DNA of 37,191 nucleotides, from the NCBI RefSeq assembly GCF_001050195.2, contig NZ_DF967965.1, forward strand, positions 2,755,412 to 2,792,602, read 5' to 3'. Numbering within the stretch: the stretch's first letter is position 1; the number at the start of each line of letters is the position of its first letter. This DNA is from Anaerolinea thermolimosa. GTDB lineage: Bacteria; Chloroflexota; Anaerolineae; Anaerolineales; Anaerolineaceae. The position numbers and the translations under genes are program-made. A model generated the notes under the pieces. That model was not told where the DNA came from and searched no databases. It saw only the letters and a program-made list of their open reading frames with translations. Shown here in pieces: positions 30,524 through 37,191 of the stretch.

Positions 30524-33500
30524 TCAACCCCGCTGGCTTTGCACATAAGCCCGCGGTGAAATACCCACCTCCTCACGGAAGACACGCGTGAAGTACCCTC
30601 CAGAAGAAAAGCCCGCTTCCATCGCCACTTCAGTAATGCTCAGTTTTCCCTGATCCAGCAGGCCTTTGGCCACTTTGACCCGAAACCGGTTGAGATACGT
30701 GATCGGAGAAAGCCCAATTTCATTCTGGAAGCACCGCGCCAGGTGCCGCTCGCTCACCCCCACATGGGCGGCAATATCACTGCGCGAAATGTCTTCCTTA
30801 TAATGAGAGTGAATGTACGCCATTGCCTTCAAAACCAGCCGCTGAGATTCCGTCCCCGGTTTCCGCGAGCGCAGCAGAGCGGTGGTTAACGTTTCGAGCA
30901 TTTCTTCTCGGGTAAAAATTCCCTTGCTGAGAACCGCTGTGGCCCCCTGGTTGAGGCGTTGAATATCTTCCTCGGTAAGCGCCTGACCGGTAACCACCAC
31001 TACCGGAATGTTGCGGCTGGCCTCACTGGCACGCAGGGCATCCAGAACCGCAAACCCGTCCATCTCCGGCATCATTAAATCCAGAAGGATCAGGTCAGGG
31101 CGCTCTTGCTTCACCCTTTCAAGCGCTTCGCGCCCACTGCTGGCCAGCAATACCCGGTTATCAGACGATTGGGCTTCGACAATCCGCCGATGTAAATCCA
31201 AAATCCCCGGGTCATCGTCCACGATCAACACGGTTTTTCCTTGAGGTTGCTCTTGCCCGGTGAGACCACTCTGAATATCGAGTGACATCAGCGCCTCGGT
31301 AAGTAAGGCTGCATCCACCGGCTTGGTCATGTAATTCAACTCCAGCAGGGCCCCTGCTCCCTCTCCTCCATCCTCCAGCGCATAGAAGAAAACCGGCACA
31401 TCCGCAGTGGCTGGTTTTTCTTTCAAATGTTTCAGAATATCCCAGCCCCATTTACTTGCAAGGCCTCGATCCAGAATGACCGCTTCTGGGGGGGCCTGGT
31501 ATATCCAGTCTCGCCAGCTCTTCTCGTCCTCTGCCATTTGCAGGTTCACTTCGAACCCTGCATTGGAAAGGTGCCCCCGAAGAACCTCACCGGCCTCCCA
31601 TTCTTCAACCAGAATCAACACCCGCTGGCGGTCTTCCAGAACATTTCCGGGTTCTTCTACCGGGACGGGACGATCAATGACCGGGAGGGTAAAATAAAAC
31701 ATGGAACCTTCCCCTTCTTTCCCCGAGGAACACACGGCCAGTTTTCCACCGTGCATTTCTACCAGCCGCCGACAAATCGAAAGCCCCAGGCCAAATCCCC
31801 CAAAACCTCGCGCTGTGGTGCGGGAAGATTGTCGGAATTCGTCAAAAATAACCTCCTGTTCCTCCGGGGGAATCCCCAATCCCGTGTCGCTGATAGCCAC
31901 CGTCACCTGATGGTCTTCGACAAAGGCTGTCAGCAAAACGTATCCCTGCTGGGTGAACTTGACCGCATTGGTGATCAGATTCAAAATGATCTGGCGCAGG
32001 CGGGTACGGTCACCAAGCACCCAGGGAAGATGACGTGGGTATTCAGCAGACCAGGCCAACCCCTTATCTCGCGCAAGTTGCTTTCCAATCACCGCAACCG
32101 AATCCAGCACCTCGCGCAGATCCAGCGGCTCGCAGGAAAGGCGAATTGTACCCACATCCAGGCTGCTTAATTCGATCACATCGCGAATTAACCCATCCAA
32201 ATGCTGGGCGCTGATATAAATACGCTCGAGGTCTTCCCAGTTCACACGCGCTGTACCGTTCTGATGGGTCTCCCGTTCTCGCAAGAGCATATTACTCAGC
32301 CCGGAGATCAGGTTGAGGGGAGTGCGCAATTCATGGCTGACCATGGAAAGAAAACGGCTCTTTAAGCGGTTGGCTTCTTCGGCTTCTCGCCGCGAAGCCA
32401 GCGCCTCCTGGTACAGGCGGATACTCTTGATCGCCGCCATAAGCTGTCCGTTGACCAGCCCAAATTGCTCCAGGTTACTCCCTTCATAGGCCACAAAACC
32501 TTCCGTCTTTTCCCCCGATTGTAGCGGCAGCAAGACCAGGTTAAACGGTTCAAAGGTCGAGTACAGCCCCGCCGGAGGGAACTGGCGAGTCACAAACCGG
32601 CGTTGACCACTGTTTGCCTCCGTCCCAACCGCCTGACGGCTCCAGGCAAATGGATCGTTGTTTTCTTCCTCATAAAAGAAAACCTCGGCATGACGGATTC
32701 CCAGAAGCGGCATGAACCGATGAAAAACATCAATGAGACCTGCCTCGCTGCCCGCCGCAAAGAACTGAGCCATCATCAGGCTGTTCACCTGAGCCAGAGA
32801 TGAGCTGTGTACCAGGTTGCGATAGGACTCGCGCCGGGCCAGGTCGCTGATCGCCACCCGCGCCTGGTCAAGCATCTCTTCAGCCAGCCGATGACGCCCC
32901 GACCCCTTACTGCCAAGGATCTCTCCAAGTCCCTCACGGAGAACGGTAATTGCCTTCTGGCAGACGTGTAAATCTTCTCCCCGCATTGATAAGAAATCTA
33001 AAACCTGCTGGAGCGACTCTCGAAACCGCACCGGCTCCTGGGTTTCAATGCTGGCAAAAAAGTTTTCGGTCAGGCGCCGGCTTAACCGCTCGACTTCATG
33101 CAACGCCATCAATCCCACATCATTGAACAGCGCGTTGGCTATCAGTTCGCTCAATTCATCCTTCAGAGTCACACCGGAGGCGTGCCCGGTGCCTTTCCCC
33201 AGGCTTCCTGCCGCAGAGCCTTCCACATCTCCCGGCAGACAACCACACGACTCGCGAATCACCAGTCGCGTCGACACATGCACCACCGGGGGATTCCTGT
33301 CTTCACCGGTGAGAATTTCATGCAACACTTCTGCCGTGCGATATCCCATCTCAAACATGGGATAATGCACCGTGGTTAAGGAAGGCACATTGGCTCGTGC
33401 CTCCAGGCGATCGTCAAAACCGACGACCGCCACGTCATGAGGGACATGCAGACCGGCTTCGCGCAACACATCAATCGCCCCGATAGCCGATTGATCATTA

Positions 33501-34147
33501 CTGGCAATCAGGGCGCTGAAGGGACGTTTTTTGGCCAGCAACCGTTGCATGGCCTCGCGGCCGCCCGCCTCGTTGTGATACCCATACTCCACCAGCTCAG
33601 GATCGTAAGGCAGGCCGGCATCAACCAGTCCCTGCATGTATCCTCGCAGCCGGGCAAGGCTATCTCCCTCCAGGTTAGAACGCCTCCCTGCAATAAAGGC
33701 AATCTGCCGGTGGCCGTGTTCAATCAGGTGAAAGAGAGCCTGCCTGACGCCATTGTAGTTATCCACCATGGCTCCTGGCCCGGCCTGCCAGTCACCGGTA
33801 TAGGCTACCGGGAACCCCCGCGCCTGCAGATCCCGGATATAGTCTAACCCGGCCAGGTTATGAAAAGGGGGAATAGCCAGAATGCCATCGCAGTTCCAGT
33901 GACCTACGGGGACGAAATCGACATCGGGGAGGTTTAATGGCCAGGCCGGCCGATTGACGCTGGTGTGTACCCCTGATTGCAACACACCACAACCGATCAG
34001 CAGATTCCAGTCTAATTGCCGGGCAGCTGCCTGGATCCCCCGGATGACGTTGGAGAGAAAACTATCCAGAACACCAGTATAAGCCTGCCACCCGGCAAGA
34101 ACACCGATGGTAAACCGGCGCCGCCGCGCTATGGGATACATGTTCAT
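30524..34147 (-). CDS. Soluble hybrid regulator: LacI-type sugar sensor, histidine kinase, two receivers, AraC DNA-binding domain
   Basis: 1207 residues, a whole phosphorelay in one chain. Order: LacI-type periplasmic-binding-like sensor (about 12-320; FTIGVLAGWQAYTG, HGHRQIAFIAGRR, VAVVGFDDRLEARANVPSLTTV), helical and GAF-like linker (about 340-590), HisKA with His605 (MVSHELRTPLNLISG), HATPase (NLITNAVKFTQQG, SDTGLGIPPEEQ, GGFGLGLSICRRLV), receiver 1 (Asp893 in VILDRG, MTKP), receiver 2 (VDDDP, Asp1023 in LLDLMMPEMDG) and an AraC domain (about 1104-1207; IAAHVGVSERHLARCF, AMEAGFSSGGYFTRVF). There is no LacI helix-turn-helix, signal peptide or transmembrane helix, so it senses a cytoplasmic ligand. 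The ATG 34147 (or 34141) has no Shine-Dalgarno, and an in-frame stop 15 bases upstream excludes longer forms. It probably controls the genes downstream through the 21-bp repeats. Confidence 0.9.
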   Translation of the reverse strand: MNMYPIARRRRFTIGVLAGWQAYTGVLDSFLSNVIRGIQAAARQLDWNLLIGCGVLQSGVHTSVNRPAWPLNLPDVDFVPVGHWNCDGILAIPPFHNLAGLDYIRDLQARGFPVAYTGDWQAGPGAMVDNYNGVRQALFHLIEHGHRQIAFIAGRRSNLEGDSLARLRGYMQGLVDAGLPYDPELVEYGYHNEAGGREAMQRLLAKKRPFSALIASNDQSAIGAIDVLREAGLHVPHDVAVVGFDDRLEARANVPSLTTVHYPMFEMGYRTAEVLHEILTGEDRNPPVVHVSTRLVIRESCGCLPGDVEGSAAGSLGKGTGHASGVTLKDELSELIANALFNDVGLMALHEVERLSRRLTENFFASIETQEPVRFRESLQQVLDFLSMRGEDLHVCQKAITVLREGLGEILGSKGSGRHRLAEEMLDQARVAISDLARRESYRNLVHSSSLAQVNSLMMAQFFAAGSEAGLIDVFHRFMPLLGIRHAEVFFYEEENNDPFAWSRQAVGTEANSGQRRFVTRQFPPAGLYSTFEPFNLVLLPLQSGEKTEGFVAYEGSNLEQFGLVNGQLMAAIKSIRLYQEALASRREAEEANRLKSRFLSMVSHELRTPLNLISGLSNMLLRERETHQNGTARVNWEDLERIYISAQHLDGLIRDVIELSSLDVGTIRLSCEPLDLREVLDSVAVIGKQLARDKGLAWSAEYPRHLPWVLGDRTRLRQIILNLITNAVKFTQQGYVLLTAFVEDHQVTVAISDTGLGIPPEEQEVIFDEFRQSSRTTARGFGGFGLGLSICRRLVEMHGGKLAVCSSGKEGEGSMFYFTLPVIDRPVPVEEPGNVLEDRQRVLILVEEWEAGEVLRGHLSNAGFEVNLQMAEDEKSWRDWIYQAPPEAVILDRGLASKWGWDILKHLKEKPATADVPVFFYALEDGGEGAGALLELNYMTKPVDAALLTEALMSLDIQSGLTGQEQPQGKTVLIVDDDPGILDLHRRIVEAQSSDNRVLLASSGREALERVKQERPDLILLDLMMPEMDGFAVLDALRASEASRNIPVVVVTGQALTEEDIQRLNQGATAVLSKGIFTREEMLETLTTALLRSRKPGTESQRLVLKAMAYIHSHYKEDISRSDIAAHVGVSERHLARCFQNEIGLSPITYLNRFRVKVAKGLLDQGKLSITEVAMEAGFSSGGYFTRVFREEVGISPRAYVQSQRG

Positions 34148-34194
34148 GCGAACGAAAAGTCAGCAAAAAAGGTCAAAGGCGACTCTCTCCTGAG

Positions 34195-34203
34195 ATTTTA
34201 ACA
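34195..34203 (-). promoter_or_regulatory. Extended -10 promoter of the hybrid regulator gene
   Basis: TGTTAAAAT on the minus strand (TAAAAT at 34200-34195), about 48 bases before the start codon. No good -35 at normal spacing. It lies in the 111-base gap after the metallo-hydrolase gene; no terminator was found in that gap. Confidence 0.45.
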
Positions 34204-34258
34204 TGAAACACGCCCCGGCACATTAAGTCAGGTAAAGACCACGTTTATCCACCTGCTC

Positions 34259-35155
34259 CTACCGCATGACCAGTGGTAGAAAAACCGTCTGGCAGAAGGT
34301 TTGAGGAAGAACCTGATACCCCACCCCATCGCTCTCCACCCGAACCGTGCCGTGGCAATCAGTACGCCAGATGGTCACCCCGGCCTGGCGAAGACGGTCG
34401 AGCACTGCCGGGGCAGGGTGGCCGTAAGAATTTGGCCCCACTGAGATCACCCCTTCCATCGGGCTCGCCGCCGCCAGAAAGCCATCGCTGGTAGCTCCGG
34501 CACTGCCATGGTGTGAAACCTTGAGCACCTGTGCTGCCAGGGGCGTCTGCCGGGCAACGATGGTCGCCTCTACCGTGGCATTGACATCACCGGTGAACAA
34601 ATAACGCATCCTTCCAAAATCAACCCGAAGGAACAGGCTATCCCGGTTGGTATCAGTCTGACTGCAGGCGCTCCCCGCCGCTGGATGAAGCACATAAACC
34701 GTCATCAATCCCCATTGCAACACTGCCGGAAAGCGTATCTCTTCGAACGTAAGCCCCCGCTCAGCTGCAGCAGCTTTAAGCTCGCTCCAGGTTTGCGTAT
34801 CATTCTCACAGCCGTTGGAAATCGCCCGCAGGATAGAGAGATCCCTCGCCTGGAAAACACCGATCAAACCACCCACATGATCGGCGTCGGGATAGGTGGC
34901 TACCACAACATCCAGCTCGCTAATACCCTGCTGTCGCAGAACCTCTAAAATCGCCCCGGTAGCGCTTTTCTTCCCTCCATCAATGAGCACATCGAAACCG
35001 TTCCCGTCGCTCAGGAGTGCGGCATCGCCCTGCCCCACATCGAGAAACAACACGGATTGAGGCGCATCGGAATGAACACCGCCGCCGATCAATCCAAAGG
35101 CAGACAGAAACAGGCACAATACCACACCCAGAATGAAGATTCTTCGTTTATCCAT
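34259..35155 (-). CDS. Secreted ComEC/Rec2-like metallo-beta-lactamase-fold hydrolase with altered metal motif
   Basis: 298 residues from ATG 35155 (AAGG upstream); an in-frame ATG at 35185 would put ten polar residues before the signal peptide. Signal peptide MDKRRIFILGVVLCLFLSAFG. The domain matches the stand-alone ComEC C-terminal hydrolase: FLDVGQGDAALL, VLIDGG, TYPDADHVGG, LFTGDV, LKVSHHGS and SVGPNSYGHP. The first His of the HxxxDH metal motif is Tyr88 (TYPDADH, His93 kept), so metal binding may be reduced or altered. The last residues, VFLPLVMR, match a hydrophobic-basic tail I associate with secreted Chloroflexota proteins. Relatives cut nucleic acid outside the cell or are of unknown substrate. 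No comEC transport domain is attached. Confidence 0.8.
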   Translation of the reverse strand: MDKRRIFILGVVLCLFLSAFGLIGGGVHSDAPQSVLFLDVGQGDAALLSDGNGFDVLIDGGKKSATGAILEVLRQQGISELDVVVATYPDADHVGGLIGVFQARDLSILRAISNGCENDTQTWSELKAAAAERGLTFEEIRFPAVLQWGLMTVYVLHPAAGSACSQTDTNRDSLFLRVDFGRMRYLFTGDVNATVEATIVARQTPLAAQVLKVSHHGSAGATSDGFLAAASPMEGVISVGPNSYGHPAPAVLDRLRQAGVTIWRTDCHGTVRVESDGVGYQVLPQTFCQTVFLPLVMR

Positions 35156-35162
35156 CCTTATA

Positions 35163-35168
35163 ATTGTA
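35163..35168 (-). promoter_or_regulatory. -10 element (TACAAT) directly before the metallo-hydrolase gene
   Basis: TACAAT on the minus strand ends 7 bases before the ATG at 35155, so the message would have almost no leader. It is divergent from a similar element serving the next gene. Confidence 0.4.
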
Positions 35169-35196
35169 GTGTGAAAACCATCCACACCAAATGCGA

Positions 35197-35202
35197 TACA
35201 AT
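35197..35202 (+). promoter_or_regulatory. -10 element (TACAAT) directly before the YdjM-like gene
   Basis: TACAAT ends 6 bases before the ATG at 35209, again predicting a leaderless message. No clear -35 is present in the short divergent region. Confidence 0.4.
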
Positions 35203-35208
35203 GAAGCT

Positions 35209-35727
35209 ATGCAACTACCAACCCACTTCATCACCGGTGTGCTGATCGATCAGCTGATCCAACGATCCACCGTACCATCCAGAGCCAGGCCCGCTCTGAT
35301 CGCTGCAGGGTGCTACCTTTCTCATGGCCTGCTGGATAAACTCGCGCGCGCTACCTATCATCCCCCTGATCCTCTGCATGACCCATTCTGGATCACCTAT
35401 CACAAACGGATTCTCCCGCTCTTCACCTGGTTCACGGCTTTATGGTTTGGCCCCAGACACTGGTTTGCCATGCTCTGGGCGGCCCTTCCCGACCTGGATT
35501 GGGTGGTGCGCGGCCTTTCAGCACGTTTCGGTTGGAGCATCCCGGGCTGGAACCGCCCTGTTCTTAATGAAAGCCTGCACACCGCCCTCAATCATGTCCC
35601 GGTGGTCAACAGGCTTAATCGCCTGCCCGACCTGCGCTACGACCGCCGTGGCGCTCTGGTAGAAGCCGGCCTGGTAACTTTTCTCCTGGCTCTGGTGATC
35701 CTGACCCGCCCTCCCCGCCATCGATAA
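35209..35727 (+). CDS. Small His/Asp-motif membrane-associated protein (YdjM/DUF457-like)
   Basis: 172 residues. The layout recalls the YdjM-like membrane-bound hydrolase family: a His at the very start (MQLPTHFITGVLID), a second His in CYLSHGLLDKLARATYH, an acidic LPDLDWV and a third group NESLHTALNH. Hydrophobic stretches lie around 58-90 and at the C terminus (LVTFLLALVILT). The His/Asp spacing is compatible with a metal site, but the match is loose, and no substrate is known for the family that I can cite. ATG 35209 is preferred over ATG 35191, because the putative -10 lies between them. It stands alone, divergent from the metallo-hydrolase. Confidence 0.6.
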   Translation: MQLPTHFITGVLIDQLIQRSTVPSRARPALIAAGCYLSHGLLDKLARATYHPPDPLHDPFWITYHKRILPLFTWFTALWFGPRHWFAMLWAALPDLDWVVRGLSARFGWSIPGWNRPVLNESLHTALNHVPVVNRLNRLPDLRYDRRGALVEAGLVTFLLALVILTRPPRHR

Positions 35728-35782
35728 ACGCGCTCCAGGGATAGAGGGGAGGTCTCTTTGAATGTAAAAAGGATTGAAAAAG

Positions 35783-36391
35783 ATGGCCACATCTCCGCCT
35801 CTGCCCGAACCCAATCCTGTGGGAGCCGAAGGACTCCCATCAGGAGAAACACTTCCGCCTGCCTCGGAACCCGAAGCAGTTAAACCCTCACCACTGCCTT
35901 CCACAGCCGAAAACCCTTCAGTCCCGCCCCCTCCAGCCACCTTTACCCGCACTCAGATGGGTTGTGCTTTCGCATTAAGCTTCTTTCTCACCCTGGGCCT
36001 GTCGCTCTTCCTTACGCTGGGTATCCTCGCCAGCCTCAATGGAGGGTTGCGCTTTGCCTCCCAGGCTCAGGTGGCCTCCCTCAGTGCCAGGATGGAGGCC
36101 ATGGAAACCCGTCTTGGCCAGCTCTCTACCGATATCAATACCCTGCGTGAGCGGGTCTCCAGCCTGGAAGCCCTCGGAAAACGAGTCACCACAGTGGAAC
36201 AGGCAACCCGCTCACTGAATGACTCTGTAGAGAGCCTTTCCCAACAGGCCGATGAAAACGCGGCCCAGTTGAACGCGTTGCAGAAAGAATTCAAAGCCCT
36301 GCAGGAGCAAAATGGCCGCATCCAGGCCTTCCTGGAAGGTTTGCGAGACTTGCTGACCGGCATCTTTCCCCCGGAGGTAAACACGCCATGA
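35783..36391 (+). CDS. Single-pass membrane protein with Pro-rich N terminus and extracytoplasmic coiled coil
   Basis: 202 residues from ATG 35783 (AAGGA nine bases upstream; TTG 35774 is too close to that site). Residues 1-55 are low complexity, rich in Pro, Glu and Ser. One transmembrane helix follows (FALSFFLTLGLSLFLTLGIL), then a long heptad region (about 90-190; MEAMETRLGQLSTDINTLRE, EQATRSLNDSVESLSQQ). No enzyme motif is seen. The next gene starts within its stop codon (ATGA overlap) and has a similar membrane/coiled-coil design, so the two probably form a complex. Role unknown; a structural or envelope function is plausible. Confidence 0.75.
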   Translation: MATSPPLPEPNPVGAEGLPSGETLPPASEPEAVKPSPLPSTAENPSVPPPPATFTRTQMGCAFALSFFLTLGLSLFLTLGILASLNGGLRFASQAQVASLSARMEAMETRLGQLSTDINTLRERVSSLEALGKRVTTVEQATRSLNDSVESLSQQADENAAQLNALQKEFKALQEQNGRIQAFLEGLRDLLTGIFPPEVNTP

Positions 36392-37191
36392 CTGCTTCCA
36401 TTTCTCCTTCCAGCCGTCCTTCTCTTTTGAGTCGTATCCTCCGTTTTTTGCTCCTGTTGTCGGTTTTCGTGGGAGGGGTGATCCTCGGCGTGGCAGGGTA
36501 CACCTTTCTCTTTACAACCAGAGACTGGTTTACCCGCACTGTTTCCGAAAATGAAACCCGCCTGACCCATCTGGAGGCCCGGCAAAACCAGCTCGAGACC
36601 CAGACTTATGAGCGCCTGAACGATCTTCAGGCGCGTGTGGGAGATCTCGAGGTGCAGAGCGACAATTTCAAACTGCAACTGGATGAAGAATCGGCCCGGC
36701 TGGACCTTCTCCCAACCCTCGAAGGCTATCTTGCATCCAACCGCGAGGCCCTCCCCACCCTCCAGCGCCAGATTACTGACCTGCAAACCGGCGTCAAATC
36801 GCAGGAGCAGACTCTCAGCCAGCTGGAGGCAAAGTTGACCGCTCTGGGGCAGGTGGCCACCACTCAGGCTCAACTGGAAGCCACCCTGACGACCCTCCAA
36901 ACCCAGATGCAACTCACCCGCGCCGCAACCGCGCTCGCGCGCAGCCGTCTTGCTCTGTCTGAAAACAATTTCGGACGGGCTGCTCTGGAGCTCGATCAGG
37001 CTTACCAGCTCCTCCTCGCCCTGAAAAACACCGCCCCTGCTGAAAAAGCTTCCCTGATCGATGTGCTCCTGGCACAGCTTGATCTGACCCGACAGGCCAT
37101 TCCCTCCCGCCCGGTTGTAGCCGCCGACCAGCTCGATGCCGCCTTGAGCGCCCTCAACCTGGGTTTCGAGCCCACCCCCACACCACTCACG
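36388..37191 (+). CDS. Single-pass membrane coiled-coil protein, 3'-partial
   Basis: The frame opens at ATG 36388, overlaps the previous stop by four bases, and runs without a stop to the last base (268 codons). After a short cytoplasmic start comes one transmembrane helix (ILRFLLLLSVFVGGVILGVA), then a coiled coil (about 55-185) with repeated short heptad units such as LEARQNQLETQTYERLNDLQ. A helical region follows with a TPR-like rhythm (TALARSRLALSENNFGRAAL, ELDQAYQLLLAL), and last a Thr/Pro linker (GFEPTPTPLT) where the window stops. More domain sequence probably follows. It is likely a partner of the preceding protein. No catalytic motif is visible in the part seen. Confidence 0.75.
   Translation, partial: MTASISPSSRPSLLSRILRFLLLLSVFVGGVILGVAGYTFLFTTRDWFTRTVSENETRLTHLEARQNQLETQTYERLNDLQARVGDLEVQSDNFKLQLDEESARLDLLPTLEGYLASNREALPTLQRQITDLQTGVKSQEQTLSQLEAKLTALGQVATTQAQLEATLTTLQTQMQLTRAATALARSRLALSENNFGRAALELDQAYQLLLALKNTAPAEKASLIDVLLAQLDLTRQAIPSRPVVAADQLDAALSALNLGFEPTPTPLT

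Overview
The window reads as a chromosomal segment of a Chloroflexota bacterium, most likely of the Anaerolineae. This is an inference from moderately high G+C, Gram-positive-like ribosome binding sites, an LCP protein, Tat-type solute-binding lipoprotein, 7TM-GGDEF protein, dense sugar-catabolic gene content and a secreted protein ending in the tail FLPLVMR. No tRNA, rRNA, CRISPR array, insertion sequence or prophage is visible. Coding density is high: the longest gene-free stretch is about 214 bases (26703-26916), and it holds the control region of a transport operon.

Layout. (1) 1-3345: 3' part of an LCP cell-wall ligase gene, a catalytically degenerate tyrosine recombinase with a good sigma70-type promoter, and convergent tilS. 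(2) 3441-6315: a two-gene operon of tandem NAD-dependent GH4 alpha-glycosidases, closed by a 13-bp hairpin. (3) 6348-7667: a membrane GGDEF diguanylate cyclase on the minus strand. (4) 7796-12307: a methylcobamide methyltransferase (MtaA/URO-D) homologue tightly coupled to a glycyl radical enzyme that closely resembles trans-4-hydroxy-L-proline dehydratase, then a membrane M23-like protein and an intrinsic terminator. (5) 12326-34203, all on the minus strand: a large carbohydrate-utilisation locus. In transcriptional order it has a 1207-residue LacI-sensor/histidine kinase/receiver/receiver/AraC hybrid regulator, a pseudo-receiver, a small membrane protein, an 848-residue unrecognised protein, a family-5 solute-binding lipoprotein with its DppB/C/D/F-type transporter, and two GH2 beta-galactosidases flanking a URO-D-like protein. 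(6) 34259-37191: a secreted ComEC-like metallo-hydrolase, a small YdjM-like membrane protein, and an operon of two single-pass coiled-coil proteins, the second cut by the window end.

How the parts fit. In region 5 the regulator has its sugar-binding-type sensor in the cytoplasm rather than the periplasm. It probably senses an imported oligosaccharide and, through its AraC domain, activates the transporter and hydrolases. Two matching elements, each a GTCC direct repeat with a 21-bp period, lie upstream of the pseudo-receiver gene (30495-30520) and upstream of the solute-binding protein gene (26880-26905), and are the best candidate operators. Imported beta-galactosides would then be cleaved by the two cytoplasmic GH2 enzymes. 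The function of the 848-residue protein and of the URO-D-like protein is open.

Most unusual items: an insertion of about 108 residues resembling a death-like effector-associated domain inside one GH2 enzyme, the soluble hybrid regulator with its 21-bp repeats, and the glycyl-radical/methyltransferase pair without an activating enzyme. All homology statements come from reading motifs by eye; no database search was run.
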